Counted from the stretch's first letter, positions 18,679-28,200 are shown. The stretch: DNA of 64,000 bases from Xylanibacter rodentium (GCF_013166575.1 NZ_JABKKE010000007.1:62001-126000); one strand, 5' to 3'. Notes: generated from the letters alone by a model not told the origin. Numbers and translations: made by a program.

Positions 18679-19434
18679 ATGCCGAAAGACAATAAAATAG
18701 TAATTGAACTGCAGGACGTAAAGCGCAAGTTCGTTGTAGGCAACGAACTTGTACAGGCACTGCGCGGGGTTTCGTTCAAGATATATGAAGGTGAGTTTGT
18801 CACGATAATGGGCAAGTCCGGCTCCGGCAAATCGACACTGCTCAACCAACTGGGATGCCTTGACACACCGTCAAGCGGTGAGTATTTTCTTGACGGCGTT
18901 GCAGTGAGTTCCATGTCAAAGTCGCAAAGAGCAGTGCTGCGCAACCGCAAGATAGGCTTCATCTTCCAAAACTACAACCTGCTGGCCAAGACTACAAGTG
19001 TGGAGAACGTGGAACTGCCACTGATGTACAACAGTGATGTCAGTGCCGAGGAACGCCGACGACGCGCCGTAGAAGCTCTTAAAGCAGTAGGATTGGGCGA
19101 CCGCCTGTACCACAAGTCGAACCAAATGTCGGGAGGACAGATGCAGCGTGTGGCCATAGCCCGTGCGCTGGTCAACAATCCCGCAGTTATCCTGGCCGAC
19201 GAGGCTACCGGCAATCTTGACACAAGAACCTCGTTCGAGATACTCGTGCTTTTCCAGAAACTGCACGCCGAAGGACGCACCATCATATTCGTGACACACA
19301 ATCCCGACATTGCCAACTACTCTAGCCGCAACATTATGTTGCGCGACGGACGGGTAATAAGCGACAAACATAACGAAAGCATAATGTCGGCTGCCGACGG
19401 ACTCGCGGCATTGCCGCCAAGCACAGACGAATAG
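18679..19434 (+). CDS. MacB-type ABC transporter ATPase
   Basis: The 251-residue ATPase has Walker [17 protein letters not shown]-loop [13 protein letters not shown], signature [15 protein letters not shown], Walker [13 protein letters not shown] and the switch histidine in [11 protein letters not shown]. It belongs to the LolD/MacB group and powers the permease encoded next. In canonical MacB the ATPase and permease are one chain; here they are separate, as is common in Bacteroidetes. The C-terminal tail after residue 230 is extra and low in structure. Confidence 0.95.
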   Translation: MPKDNKIVIELQDVKRKFVVGNELVQALRGVSFKIYEGEFVTIMGKSGSGKSTLLNQLGCLDTPSSGEYFLDGVAVSSMSKSQRAVLRNRKIGFIFQNYNLLAKTTSVENVELPLMYNSDVSAEERRRRAVEALKAVGLGDRLYHKSNQMSGGQMQRVAIARALVNNPAVILADEATGNLDTRTSFEILVLFQKLHAEGRTIIFVTHNPDIANYSSRNIMLRDGRVISDKHNESIMSAADGLAALPPSTDE

Positions 19435-19438
19435 CATT

Positions 19439-20677
19439 ATGAACTATACAAATCTATTTAAAATAGCACTCCGGGCCATAGCAGCCAACAAGACACGCTC
19501 GTTCCTTACAGCATTGGGAATCATCATCGGTATTGCATCGGTGATAACCATGCTCGCCGTGGGGCAAGGCACCAAACAAAGCATACAAGCCAACATAGCC
19601 GAGATGGGATCAAACATGATAATGATACATCCTGGAGCCGACCGCCGTGGCGGTGTTCGTCAAGAAGCATCATCGATGGAGACCCTGAAGATGACCGACT
19701 ACAAAACCATCAAGGAACAATGCCGGTACATAAAAGGCATAAGCCCTGTGGTAACGAGCAGCGGACAGTTCATCTACGGCAACGAGAACACCCCTTCCTC
19801 ACTATACGGAGTAAATGAGGACTATCTCGAAATACGCCAGTTGAGCGTGGCCGAAGGCGAGATGTTCACTCCCGCCGACATCAAATCAAGCGCAAAGGTA
19901 TGCGTACTCGGTCAGACTGTTGTGGACAATCTCTTCCCTGAAGGAAACGACCCTATAGGCAAAGTCGTACGTTTCAACTCCATTCCGTTCCGCGTTGTCG
20001 GTGTGTTGAAGAAAAAAGGATACAACTCCATGGGTATGGATCAGGACGATCTGGTGCTTGCTCCATACACATCGGTGATGAAACGAATACTCGCACAGAC
20101 ATATCTCGGAAGCATACAATGTTCAGCCATAACCGAAAGTGTAACGGAAAAGGCCACAGAAGAGATTACGGCAATACTGCGCCACAACCATAAGCTTAAA
20201 GACGCCACGGAAGACAGAGAAGCCGACGAGGATGATTTCAACATACGCTCCCAGGAAGAACTGGCTTCCATGATGACCTCTACATCCGATATGCTCACCA
20301 TCCTGCTCGGGTGTGTGGCAGGCATCTCGCTCATAGTAGGAGGCATAGGCATAATGAACATAATGTATGTCAGCGTGACAGAACGCACCCGCGAAATAGG
20401 ACTGCGCATGAGCGTGGGCGCCAGAGGGACAGACATACTGAACCAGTTTCTCATCGAAGCCATACTGCTCAGCGTGACAGGAGGTCTGATCGGTGTGATG
20501 CTGGGCGTCGGAGCGTCATTCTCCATAAAGACATTTGCCCACTGGCCAATAGCAATACAGGCATGGACCATCGTCATGAGTTTTGCTGTGTGTACATTCA
20601 CCGGGGTTTTCTTCGGTTGGTATCCCGCCCAAAAAGCCGCCCGACTCGACCCTATTGAAGCAATAAGATATGAATAG
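19439..20677 (+). CDS. MacB-like ABC transporter permease
   Basis: The 412-residue protein has the MacB/FtsX layout. An N-terminal membrane helix (RSFLTALGIIIGIASVITMLAVG) precedes a large periplasmic domain (~50-280), and three C-terminal helices include GGIGIMNIMYVSVTERTREIGLRMSVGAR. It forms the mechanotransmission half of an exporter for peptides, small molecules or lipoproteins. The substrate cannot be told from sequence. The stop overlaps the start of the histidine kinase gene by eight bases. Confidence 0.94.
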   Translation: MNYTNLFKIALRAIAANKTRSFLTALGIIIGIASVITMLAVGQGTKQSIQANIAEMGSNMIMIHPGADRRGGVRQEASSMETLKMTDYKTIKEQCRYIKGISPVVTSSGQFIYGNENTPSSLYGVNEDYLEIRQLSVAEGEMFTPADIKSSAKVCVLGQTVVDNLFPEGNDPIGKVVRFNSIPFRVVGVLKKKGYNSMGMDQDDLVLAPYTSVMKRILAQTYLGSIQCSAITESVTEKATEEITAILRHNHKLKDATEDREADEDDFNIRSQEELASMMTSTSDMLTILLGCVAGISLIVGGIGIMNIMYVSVTERTREIGLRMSVGARGTDILNQFLIEAILLSVTGGLIGVMLGVGASFSIKTFAHWPIAIQAWTIVMSFAVCTFTGVFFGWYPAQKAARLDPIEAIRYE

Positions 20678-21731
20678 CAACAACAGACTCATATATTCCA
20701 TCCACGCAGCGATATGGACCATCATATTCATGTCACCGCTGATGTTCATGAACCACGGTAACGGAGTTAGCCTAAAGGAATTTGCTTGTGTAAGCATTGG
20801 CTCGTTGACATCTGTGATTGTATTCTATGCAAATTACCTTTGGCTCACTCCAAAGTTCTTTGTAAACCACGAACGTAGATACTATTGGATTGTGAATTTA
20901 ACAATGATTGTTGTCATGGCCGTAATGCAGCACTGGTGGATGCACTTCACTGTACAACATTTTGACCGACCGGAACACGAAAGACCATATGAGAGCCAAA
21001 TCATGTCCGTATTCTTCATCCTGAGAAACATCTTCAACCTCACCGTCACGGCAGCCATTGCCACAACTATACAAATAGCAATGCGGTGGCAGGCTGCAGA
21101 GACAGCACGACATGAAGCAGAAGCAGCACGAAAAGAAGCTGAGTTGAAAAACCTGAGATCACAGCTAAATCCACATTTCCTCCTCAATACACTGAACAAC
21201 ATCTACGCACTCATCGCATTCAACGCTCCCAAAGCCCAAGAAGTAACACACGAACTGAGCAAACTGTTGAGATACGTGCTATATGACAATCAAGAGACAT
21301 ACGTCAATCTGGAAAAAGAGATAAACTTCATCACGCACTACATCAACCTGATGAAAATAAGACAGACAATGAATGTAGACATACAGTTTGAAACAGACAT
21401 TTCCAAACCTTGCAACATACAAATAGCCCCACTCCTATTCATCTCACTGATTGAAAATGCCTTCAAACATGGAGTCAGCACTACCCAACCGAGCTTCATA
21501 CACATAAAAATATCGGCCGACAGCAAGGAAATAACCTGCCTGATAGTAAACAGCAACCATCCTAAAAACGAAACCGACCGTAGCGGACACGGCATAGGAC
21601 TGCAACAAATGGAAAAACGACTGGAACTGCTGTATCACGGACGATATGAATGGAAAAAGGGAACTAATAAAGACAACACGATATACTTATCATCAATCAA
21701 GATATATGACACTGAAATGCGCAATCATTGA
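20670..21731 (+). CDS. LytS-type membrane sensor histidine kinase
   Basis: The 353-residue kinase has four membrane helices (to about residue 135), a short charged coiled coil (140-162) and the His_kinase segment with phospho-acceptor His169 in RSQLNPHFLLNTLNN. The ATP-binding N box is LISLIENAFKHG. No extracellular domain of size is present, so it may sense the membrane or the adjacent exporter. It overlaps the permease upstream and the regulator downstream (26 bases), so it is part of the same operon. The layout resembles exporter-linked kinases that adjust pump levels. Confidence 0.93.
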   Translation: MNSNNRLIYSIHAAIWTIIFMSPLMFMNHGNGVSLKEFACVSIGSLTSVIVFYANYLWLTPKFFVNHERRYYWIVNLTMIVVMAVMQHWWMHFTVQHFDRPEHERPYESQIMSVFFILRNIFNLTVTAAIATTIQIAMRWQAAETARHEAEAARKEAELKNLRSQLNPHFLLNTLNNIYALIAFNAPKAQEVTHELSKLLRYVLYDNQETYVNLEKEINFITHYINLMKIRQTMNVDIQFETDISKPCNIQIAPLLFISLIENAFKHGVSTTQPSFIHIKISADSKEITCLIVNSNHPKNETDRSGHGIGLQQMEKRLELLYHGRYEWKKGTNKDNTIYLSSIKIYDTEMRNH

Positions 21732-22416
21732 CGACGAGCCATTGGCCGCCGAACTACTGGCAAGCTACGTGAGAAAAATCCCTTTTCTAAATCTTACCGG
21801 CACTTATAACAGTGCCTTAAACGGCATGAAAAACCTTCGTGCAACCCCTGTCGACCTGCTGTTTCTTGACATACAGATGCCTGAACTGAGTGGCATGGAA
21901 TTTGCAAAAATACTTCCCAAACAGACCAGAATAATATTCACTACAGCTTTCAGCCAATATGCAATCGACGGATATAAAGTCAACGCCATCGACTACCTAA
22001 TGAAGCCCATCAGCTACGAAGAGTTTGTGAAAGCCTCAGCCAAAGCACTCGAATGGTTCGAATTCATGCGGAAACAGGCTGTGTGTAAGAAAGACAAGTT
22101 CATATTTGTGAAAAGCGACTATAAACTGCAGAAAGTCAATCTTGACGACATCCTTTATATAGAAGGACTTAAAGATTATATACGCATATATCTTGAAAAC
22201 GGAGAAAAAATAATGTCGCTTATGAACATGAAAAAACTTGAACAGCATCTTCCCTCTCCCGAATTCATGCGTACCCACCGCTCGTATATCGTTAATATGA
22301 CGAAAATAAAAGTGATAGACCGTATGCGTATTGTTTTCGGAAACACATACATACCTATTTCTGACAGTTACAAGGATGAGGTTCTGACATATTTCGACAA
22401 TCACCTCCTTACTTGA
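21706..22416 (+). CDS. LytTR-family response regulator
   Basis: The 236-residue protein has a receiver domain with the acidic pair in AIIDDEPLA and phospho-acceptor Asp55 in LLFLDIQMPELSG. The C-terminal LytTR DNA-binding domain (about 135-236) has IFVKSDYKLQKVNLDDILYIEGLKDYI and FMRTHRSYIVNM. I chose ATG 21706 because MTLKCAIIDDEP is the standard start; the frame upstream lies inside the kinase gene. It is presumably phosphorylated by the kinase encoded before it and regulates this exporter operon or cell envelope genes. Confidence 0.94.
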   Translation: MTLKCAIIDDEPLAAELLASYVRKIPFLNLTGTYNSALNGMKNLRATPVDLLFLDIQMPELSGMEFAKILPKQTRIIFTTAFSQYAIDGYKVNAIDYLMKPISYEEFVKASAKALEWFEFMRKQAVCKKDKFIFVKSDYKLQKVNLDDILYIEGLKDYIRIYLENGEKIMSLMNMKKLEQHLPSPEFMRTHRSYIVNMTKIKVIDRMRIVFGNTYIPISDSYKDEVLTYFDNHLLT

Positions 22417-22429
22417 AAAAGTTCATTAT

Positions 22430-23071
22430 TCAAGGCAACAGCTGGGACGGAACGGATATAAATTCCGTTGCCCCATGTTTTAAAAGGAAATCCCGATCAC
22501 GAAATCCCCACAAGACACTCACGCACGGCAAACCGCTGTTACGTGCCGTTGCCACGTCGACGTCACTGTCACCAACGTAGACGGCACCTTCTTTTCCGAC
22601 ACCGAGCAAACGTAATGCCTCAAGCACGGTATCGGGTGCAGGCTTTTTCCTTATATTCTCACGTTCTCCTATAGCCACATCAACATAGGCGCCAAAAAAG
22701 TGACGGCACAATTCCTGCGTGGCGGCATAAAACTTGTTGCTCACCACAGCTATATTTTTGTTGCGGCGTTTCAGTTCAACGAGCATATCTATGACACCGT
22801 CATAAGGCACTGTATTGTCAAGCGAATGCTCCATATAGTAGTGACGGAAAGCCTCGAACACATCTTCAAACAGCGGATTGCCGGCTCCTCCTGGCACGGC
22901 ACGTTCCATAAGCACACGCACACCGTTGCCCACAAACCAACGGATATCTTCTACAGGATGTTCCGGCATATCATAAGTACGCAGTGCATGGTTTACACTT
23001 GCCGCCAAATCGTCGAGGGTGGAAAGCAACGTTCCGTCAAGGTCAAATATGTATGTATTGTATTCTCTCAT
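22430..23071 (-). CDS. gph: HAD-family phosphatase, phosphoglycolate phosphatase-like
   Basis: The 213-residue protein has the HAD nucleophile motif in YIFDLDGTLLSTLDDLA, motif II in NIAVVSNK, the motif III lysine in ENIRKKPAPDTV and motif IV in VYVGDSDVDVATA. The alpha-helical cap lies between motifs I and II. It is nearest to the Gph/PGPase group, which removes phosphate from 2-phosphoglycolate; substrate assignment within HAD proteins is uncertain. Its start overlaps the end of the amylomaltase gene by four bases, so it is coupled to it and may instead act on a sugar phosphate. Confidence 0.85.
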   Translation of the reverse strand: MREYNTYIFDLDGTLLSTLDDLAASVNHALRTYDMPEHPVEDIRWFVGNGVRVLMERAVPGGAGNPLFEDVFEAFRHYYMEHSLDNTVPYDGVIDMLVELKRRNKNIAVVSNKFYAATQELCRHFFGAYVDVAIGERENIRKKPAPDTVLEALRLLGVGKEGAVYVGDSDVDVATARNSGLPCVSVLWGFRDRDFLLKHGATEFISVPSQLLP

Positions 23072-25764
23072 CGTCTGCTCCTCGTTATCATCTGTCTCAA
23101 CTTCTGATTGAACCGTTCTGCTTTCATCAGCTCTTCTATGGTAATGTGCATTCTATATTTCCATCGATGTGAGTTGTCGGCCGGCACATTTATCCTCTCC
23201 TCACGCACGGCATCCGAACGCAACTCTCCGTCCATAGCCATCCAGTCCTGGAACGACAACAGACAAAGCATTGACGGGCAATAAAGATGTCTGGCCACTA
23301 TTTCTTCGGCAAGATGCGCCGGCAGATGCTCAGGTGCACGGCCCTCCTTCTGCATCATCGTGACATAATAGCGTTGCGTACGCTCAGGGCTTTCCTCCCA
23401 CCACATACGCAGCGACGGCATGTCATGCGTGGAAAACGTAGCAACACTTCTGTATGGATTGGCCGCAAGATGCGCAAACTCCAACCCACTTTGCTTGGGC
23501 ATTGTCTGAATCTCCAATGTCTGTATACGCAAAGCGTCAAGCACAGAACCCACACAGTCGGGCAACATGCCCAAATCCTCGGCACACACCATCATACGCG
23601 TATTGCCCAAAGCCACGGGCAGACGTGTCATTGCCTGTTCTCTCCAATAATCATTATGCCGGTTGTAATAATAGTTGTTGTAAAGCCGCATAAATGCCTC
23701 CTTCTCTTCAACAGACAATGCATCGAATACAGGTTCGTTGTAGACTCCTATACGCGGATGGTACATCTCCGGCTGACGTGGGTCCTCCACAAAGAGAACA
23801 TTGCTTATCAGCCGATACAGTCCGTCGCGTATCCATATACTGTTTTCGTCATGCATCCCTACGAAGTGTCTCTCAACCTTGCGTTGTGTGTCGTAATCTC
23901 CCTTCAGGCTATACAGACCGTAGGGGCCGGATATGAGAAATGCATCACGCACATAGCCGGCATGCACGCCGAAGATACGGTCGATAATGCTGTCGTTGAT
24001 AAAAGGTCGTGTGAACAAGTCCTTGCGGAACGGTAATCCGAAATATTCTATTTCGCCCGAAGTAAGAGGCAAGGCCGGGGAGAAATGCCCCAACAGCCCG
24101 TGGACAGAGTCAAGAGGAATCTCCCATATACGAAAGAAGCCAAGCACATGGTCTATACGGAACGCGTCAAAATAATGCTCCATATGTGCAAAACGACTAC
24201 GCCACCAACTGCAACCGTCGGCTATCATTGCGGGCCAGTTGTATGTTGGAAATTCCCAGTTCTGTCCGTTTTGAGTAAAAGCATCAGGAGGGGCACCTGT
24301 CTGAGAATCCAAATTGAAATACTGGGGTTGCATCCAAACATCGACACTGTCGCGACACACACCAATGGGAATATCACCCTTTATCACCACCCCCTTCGAA
24401 CGTGCATAGTCTCCGGCTTCAAGCAACTGCCGGTGCAATAAATACTGAACGAAATATACATATTGCACATCCTCCTGATTGGCATCGCAATAACGGCGTA
24501 CAGCCTCCTGGTTGTAAACGGAATGTTCGGGCCATTCCTCAAAATGTGCTGTGCCGCAACGATCGCGCATCGAACAAAAAGCAGCATAAGGCATGAGCCA
24601 GCCGGCGTTTTTTTCAACAAAAGTGCGATATTCTTCCGTGCCGGACATCTGCCACCCGCATTCAGCATAAAGTTCGTGCAGATAAGCTGTCTTCACTCTG
24701 TCCACAGCCTCATAGTCACTGTACGGAAGTGCATTGAGTTCCTGACGCTGACGGTGGTAAGCTGTCATACGCGACTTGTCGCTCAACACACCTGCAGCTT
24801 CAAGGTCTACATAATGCGGATGAAGGGCATATACCGACACTGCATTATATGGATATGAGTCGCTCCAACCGCGTGTTTTCGTCGTGTCGTTTATCGGAAG
24901 AATCTGAATCATCTTCATACCGGTCTCAACAACCCAATCGACCATTCGCTTCAAATCACCAAAATCGCCGACACCGTATGAAAATGAACTGCGCAATGAG
25001 AATACAGGTATCACCACACCGGCAATCTTCCATACATCTTCACTGACTCTGAGAAAACCGCCGTCAAGTGCAAGCACCTCACCATCGGATATTTCTTTGT
25101 CCCCGGTAGTGCGGTTGTCTCCTTCTTCCCATGCCACAAAAGCACTCGTTTCAGCATCGACGACAACATATTTGTATTCGATAGGAAAGAACATGCCCAT
25201 CACGTTTACCGACAATACCCATTCAGCCTGACCGGCATATTGCATCTTCATATACCGGGACGTGTTCCAACCTCCCAATGCCGGATGACTACCGCATACG
25301 GCAAGTTCCTGACCCGGTTTGAGCTGCGGAGCCGACACCCTGAACAATAACGTACGACGATACAGAGATGTTGGCAAAGGCCGCACTTCCTCCCCTCTAC
25401 TGCCGTACATTGTCACGGCATAGGCACTGGTATACATGTGATATTGAAACGGTATGTCACGCCAACTGTCGGGCATCGTATAATCTTTGGTGGGGTCGAA
25501 AGGATATATCCTCGGCACCATATTCCATTCGCGTCTTATTATATCCCCGGCTGCATTTTCCACCTGATAACAGTATCTGAAAGCCGACATCGGATGATGT
25601 CGCGAACCAAGTGCAACAGTCTCCAATGTCCATAAACGACCGTCATTGGTATTCATCGGAAGGTTATGACGTCTTACACTGCCGTCGTACCCAAGATATT
25701 CTATCTGAACATGGAGACTCTCGCCCCACATCGTACCGTATGTCAAGCTAAACTTCAGTTTCAT
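23068..25764 (-). CDS. malQ: 4-alpha-glucanotransferase (amylomaltase, GH77) with N-terminal CBM20 modules
   Basis: The 898-residue protein starts with two starch-binding CBM20-like modules. The first is LKFSLTYGTMWGESLHVQIEYLG and the second begins near LLFRVSAPQLKPGQELAVCGSHPALGGW. The GH77 barrel follows, with SYGVGDFGDLKRMVDW, the catalytic-region FDAFRIDHVLGFFRIWEIP, the acid region MVCAEDLGMLP and SVATFSTHDMPSLRMWW. It transfers glucan chains between malto-oligosaccharides in the cytoplasm. ATG 25764 follows AAAGGA and removes an unlikely 45-residue hydrophobic extension. The promoter is near 25864-25871. The downstream gph-like gene is coupled. Confidence 0.94.
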   Translation of the reverse strand: MKLKFSLTYGTMWGESLHVQIEYLGYDGSVRRHNLPMNTNDGRLWTLETVALGSRHHPMSAFRYCYQVENAAGDIIRREWNMVPRIYPFDPTKDYTMPDSWRDIPFQYHMYTSAYAVTMYGSRGEEVRPLPTSLYRRTLLFRVSAPQLKPGQELAVCGSHPALGGWNTSRYMKMQYAGQAEWVLSVNVMGMFFPIEYKYVVVDAETSAFVAWEEGDNRTTGDKEISDGEVLALDGGFLRVSEDVWKIAGVVIPVFSLRSSFSYGVGDFGDLKRMVDWVVETGMKMIQILPINDTTKTRGWSDSYPYNAVSVYALHPHYVDLEAAGVLSDKSRMTAYHRQRQELNALPYSDYEAVDRVKTAYLHELYAECGWQMSGTEEYRTFVEKNAGWLMPYAAFCSMRDRCGTAHFEEWPEHSVYNQEAVRRYCDANQEDVQYVYFVQYLLHRQLLEAGDYARSKGVVIKGDIPIGVCRDSVDVWMQPQYFNLDSQTGAPPDAFTQNGQNWEFPTYNWPAMIADGCSWWRSRFAHMEHYFDAFRIDHVLGFFRIWEIPLDSVHGLLGHFSPALPLTSGEIEYFGLPFRKDLFTRPFINDSIIDRIFGVHAGYVRDAFLISGPYGLYSLKGDYDTQRKVERHFVGMHDENSIWIRDGLYRLISNVLFVEDPRQPEMYHPRIGVYNEPVFDALSVEEKEAFMRLYNNYYYNRHNDYWREQAMTRLPVALGNTRMMVCAEDLGMLPDCVGSVLDALRIQTLEIQTMPKQSGLEFAHLAANPYRSVATFSTHDMPSLRMWWEESPERTQRYYVTMMQKEGRAPEHLPAHLAEEIVARHLYCPSMLCLLSFQDWMAMDGELRSDAVREERINVPADNSHRWKYRMHITIEELMKAERFNQKLRQMITRSRR

Positions 25765-25863
25765 TCCTTTAAAATTTAAAGATGTCAAATGCCGGCCCAA
25801 TCCCGCTGCCACCGGTACTTTATATGTAAACAGTGACAACAGTAAAAGCCTTTCAAACAGGCA

Positions 25864-25922
25864 CAAAGGTAATAAAAATCGGACAAAACATTTCGCCAAT
25901 TTTGGAAAATGGTGTATCTTTG
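25864..25922. promoter_or_regulatory. Divergent promoter pair, malQ (reverse) and mltG (forward)
   Basis: The reverse strand has TACCTTTG (25864-25871) and the forward strand TATCTTTG (25915-25922). Both fit the -7 consensus. They sit about 45 bases apart, so the two polymerase sites share a spacer; -33 elements are weak. Confidence 0.6.
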
Positions 25923-25945
25923 CCGATATTTTTTATATTCATAAC

Positions 25946-26971
25946 ATGAAACCTATAGAATCAAAGTATTATTTATACGTATCAGGCGTATGTCTGCTGC
26001 TTATTGCCGGCATATTTTATTATTACTTCTTCTCGTCTTTCTCCACCTCCGAAACCATGCAATATGTGTACATCGACGATGACGACACCGTCGACTCTGT
26101 ATACGCCAAGCTCAATCCCATTGCCGCCGACCATTCCATCAAGGGATTCCGAACATTGGTGAGATACAGCGGATACGACAAGAACATACGCTCCGGACGC
26201 TATGCCATAGCACCGGGTGAGAAGGTTTTCACCACTTTCAGGCATATAAAAAACGGCATGCAGACATCATTGAACCTCACCATACCAGAATCAAGAACAA
26301 TGAACCGTCTGGCCGGAACACTGTCCAAAAGGCTGATGCTCGACAGTGTTACCATTGCACGTGCACTCACCGACTCTGCGTTTTGTGCCAAATACGGATA
26401 TGATACGGCCACAATAGCATCTGCGTTCATACCAAACACATACGATATATACTGGAATGTGAGCATGGACAAACTGATGGCGCGAATACAACAGGAACAC
26501 AAAAAGTTTTGGAATACAGAGCGTATGGCAAAGGCAAAAGCCATCGGCATGACTCCGCTGCAAATAAGCACGCTGGCAAGCATTATAGATGAAGAGACGG
26601 CCAACACGGCCGAGAAACCCATGATAGCGGGTATGTACATCAACAGACTGAAAACCGACATGCCGCTACAGGCCGACCCTACCATCAAATTTGCATGGCA
26701 GGACTTCACTCTGCGCAGAATATATCACAAACTGCTCGAAATCGACAGTCCATACAATACATATAAAAATACGGGGCTGCCTCCTGGTCCGATCAAAATA
26801 GCATCTATTGCAGGAATAGACGCAGTGCTCAACTACACCGACCATGACTATCTGTACATGTGTGCAAAAGAAGATTTCTCAGGCACGCACAATTTCGCAC
26901 GAACATACGGGGAACACTTGAAAAATGCAGCAAAGTATGTAAAGGCTCTAAACGAGCGTAATATAAAATAA
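25946..26971 (+). CDS. mltG: Endolytic peptidoglycan transglycosylase MltG (YceG-like)
   Basis: The 341-residue protein has one N-terminal membrane helix (about residues 8-30), a LysM-like region and the YceG domain. In the latter, catalytic Glu lies in STLASIIDEETAN, followed by MYINRLKTDMPLQADPTIKFA and the C-terminal SPYNTYKNTGLPPGPI. It cuts nascent glycan strands and so sets their length, working with PBPs such as the one at 4178-6520. Length and motifs are normal. It has its own promoter and ends in the hairpin at 27037-27071. Confidence 0.95.
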   Translation: MKPIESKYYLYVSGVCLLLIAGIFYYYFFSSFSTSETMQYVYIDDDDTVDSVYAKLNPIAADHSIKGFRTLVRYSGYDKNIRSGRYAIAPGEKVFTTFRHIKNGMQTSLNLTIPESRTMNRLAGTLSKRLMLDSVTIARALTDSAFCAKYGYDTATIASAFIPNTYDIYWNVSMDKLMARIQQEHKKFWNTERMAKAKAIGMTPLQISTLASIIDEETANTAEKPMIAGMYINRLKTDMPLQADPTIKFAWQDFTLRRIYHKLLEIDSPYNTYKNTGLPPGPIKIASIAGIDAVLNYTDHDYLYMCAKEDFSGTHNFARTYGEHLKNAAKYVKALNERNIK

Positions 26972-27035
26972 CATGACGGATAGCATTCCTTTCATCTCAT
27001 TAAAAGATTTTTATGCCGGTATATTTAATTGACAG

Positions 27036-27124
27036 CAAAAAACCGCTCACTTCTCAGTGAACGGTTTTTTTATCAATAGGTATTAGCCTCCTTTAAGGTA
27101 AAAAGATTGTATTCAGGATAACGC
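27036..27124 (-). ncRNA. Candidate small RNA, about 85-90 nt, opposite strand downstream of mltG
   Basis: A strong reverse-strand promoter (27128-27159) is followed by about 85 bases without a credible gene. A hairpin with a T run in the reverse direction follows (27037-27071). The predicted RNA contains AAAGGAGG, fully complementary to the usual 16S anti-SD end, and a CCTTTAAGG palindrome overlapping it. Detected from sequence only; expression is unproven. Confidence 0.45.
27037..27071. terminator. Bidirectional terminator after mltG
   Basis: AAAAAACCG pairs with CGGTTTTTT and the inner TCACT with AGTGA around TCTC, with one mismatch. T runs follow in both directions. Confidence 0.85.
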
Positions 27125-27127
27125 AGG

Positions 27128-27159
27128 CAAAGTTATCGTTTTTTTTAATTATTCACAAA
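27128..27159 (-). promoter_or_regulatory. Near-consensus promoter for the candidate small RNA
   Basis: The reverse strand reads TTTG (27156-27159), exactly 20 bases, then TAACTTTG (27128-27135). This is among the best -33/-7 pairs in the window. Confidence 0.7.
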
Positions 27160-27255
27160 TTCATTTATATGTTATAAAACATATTTATAAAATTCCCCGC
27201 CTATATCACCAATAAAAAAGAATTTTAGAACAACGAGAACATGGTATTTAAATGT

Positions 27256-27292
27256 TTCGGGGTCTGCTGCTAAAATAGCATCAGACCCCGAA
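27256..27292. terminator. Terminator after the bamD-omega-DUF4293 operon
   Basis: TTCGGGGTCTG pairs with CAGACCCCGAA, and inner TGCTA with TAGCA, around AAA. It faces the end of the reverse operon at 27324. Confidence 0.75.
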
Positions 27293-27323
27293 GCATTATC
27301 TCTGACTTTATTGTCTTATTCCG

Positions 27324-27782
27324 TCAACGTATTCTGTCGGCAGCACGTACAAGGGCCTCGTCAGCCATAATGGCACGACGGGCCATGACATAAAATATCA
27401 ACGCCACACAAGGAAAAGCAGCATAGACAGTAGGCTGGAAATCGACAGTGCCTTCACCCACCCCGAACATACGACTGTAAACGGCATATAAAACGTACCA
27501 TCCAATGAGCAACAATACGTTAAACATGCAAAAACGCGCCTGCACCCTGCGGTTAACGTAAACAAATATTGAATAAATACCGAGGGCAGCAGACGGAACA
27601 AGTACTGCAAACATTGGCCATGTGTCGTAACTATGTGCGGCACTATCGTCCGCAAGGAACAGATTGTACTCACGTATTACAGTCAGTCCGTCAGCACAGA
27701 ACACTCCTATAGGCAAGCATAGACATACCACGGTGAACACTACGGCCAAAGCCATATAAACAGTTTGAATGCGCTGTATCAT
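27324..27782 (-). CDS. DUF4293 family membrane protein
   Basis: The 152-residue protein has four hydrophobic helices and starts MIQRIQTVYMALAVVFTVVCL, the typical start of DUF4293 proteins (MIQRIQTIYLL...). The second and third helices are LVPSAALGIYSIFVYV and MFNVLLLIGWYVLYAVY, and the end is charged and Arg-rich. The function of the family is unknown. It is the third gene of the bamD-omega operon, an arrangement common across Bacteroidales, which hints at an envelope or growth-linked role. Confidence 0.85.
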   Translation of the reverse strand: MIQRIQTVYMALAVVFTVVCLCLPIGVFCADGLTVIREYNLFLADDSAAHSYDTWPMFAVLVPSAALGIYSIFVYVNRRVQARFCMFNVLLLIGWYVLYAVYSRMFGVGEGTVDFQPTVYAAFPCVALIFYVMARRAIMADEALVRAADRIR

Positions 27783-27800
27783 ACACTTACGACACGTTTT

Positions 27801-28151
27801 TTAGACAAGTCTGTCATCATTGCCCTGATGATTCTCCCGCACAGGGTCACGCCAATAGATCTTATCTTCAACAAACTCTTGGGTTGCCAACAATGTCGGT
27901 TTAGGCAACTTCTCATAATAGCGTGAAATCTCTATCTGCTCACGGTTCTCGAATACCTCCTCAAGGCTGTCGTTGTAAGAAGCGAACTCTGCCAATTTCT
28001 TGCTGAGATCTTCCTTAATCTGAACTGAAATCTGATTTGAACGTTTCGCAATGATAGCCACACTCTCATATAGCGAATTGGTATCCTTGCAAAGATCCAT
28101 GATGTTGCGTGTAACGGTATTCACCGGTGCCTTTGATTTCTTGTAATCCAT
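27801..28151 (-). CDS. rpoZ: RNA polymerase omega subunit (Rpb6-like, Bacteroidetes type)
   Basis: The 116-residue protein carries the Rpb6/omega fold region SLYESVAIIAKRSNQISVQIKEDLSKKLAEF, which clasps the beta-prime subunit and aids assembly of RNA polymerase. The Bacteroidetes form is longer than the E. coli protein and ends with YYEKLPKPTLLATQEFVEDKIYWR, as here. It is between bamD and the DUF4293 gene in the usual order. Confidence 0.9.
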   Translation of the reverse strand: MDYKKSKAPVNTVTRNIMDLCKDTNSLYESVAIIAKRSNQISVQIKEDLSKKLAEFASYNDSLEEVFENREQIEISRYYEKLPKPTLLATQEFVEDKIYWRDPVRENHQGNDDRLV

Positions 28152-28200
28152 ACTATTCTATAAAGTTTTAAATTTCGTTTAAATGCCTGTATATATTCAA

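Larger units (their letters stand above)
26972..27323. other. Intergenic region between mltG and the DUF4293 gene
   Basis: The 352-base spacer carries the terminator at 27037-27071, the small RNA candidate with its promoter and the hairpin at 27256-27292. The segment 27165-27245 is AT-rich with nothing recognisable. Confidence 0.6.

Noticed and set aside
23068..25764. Secretion of the amylomaltase
   Set aside because: The hydrophobic N-terminal extension depends on an upstream in-frame codon that overlaps the promoter; from ATG 25764 there is no signal peptide.
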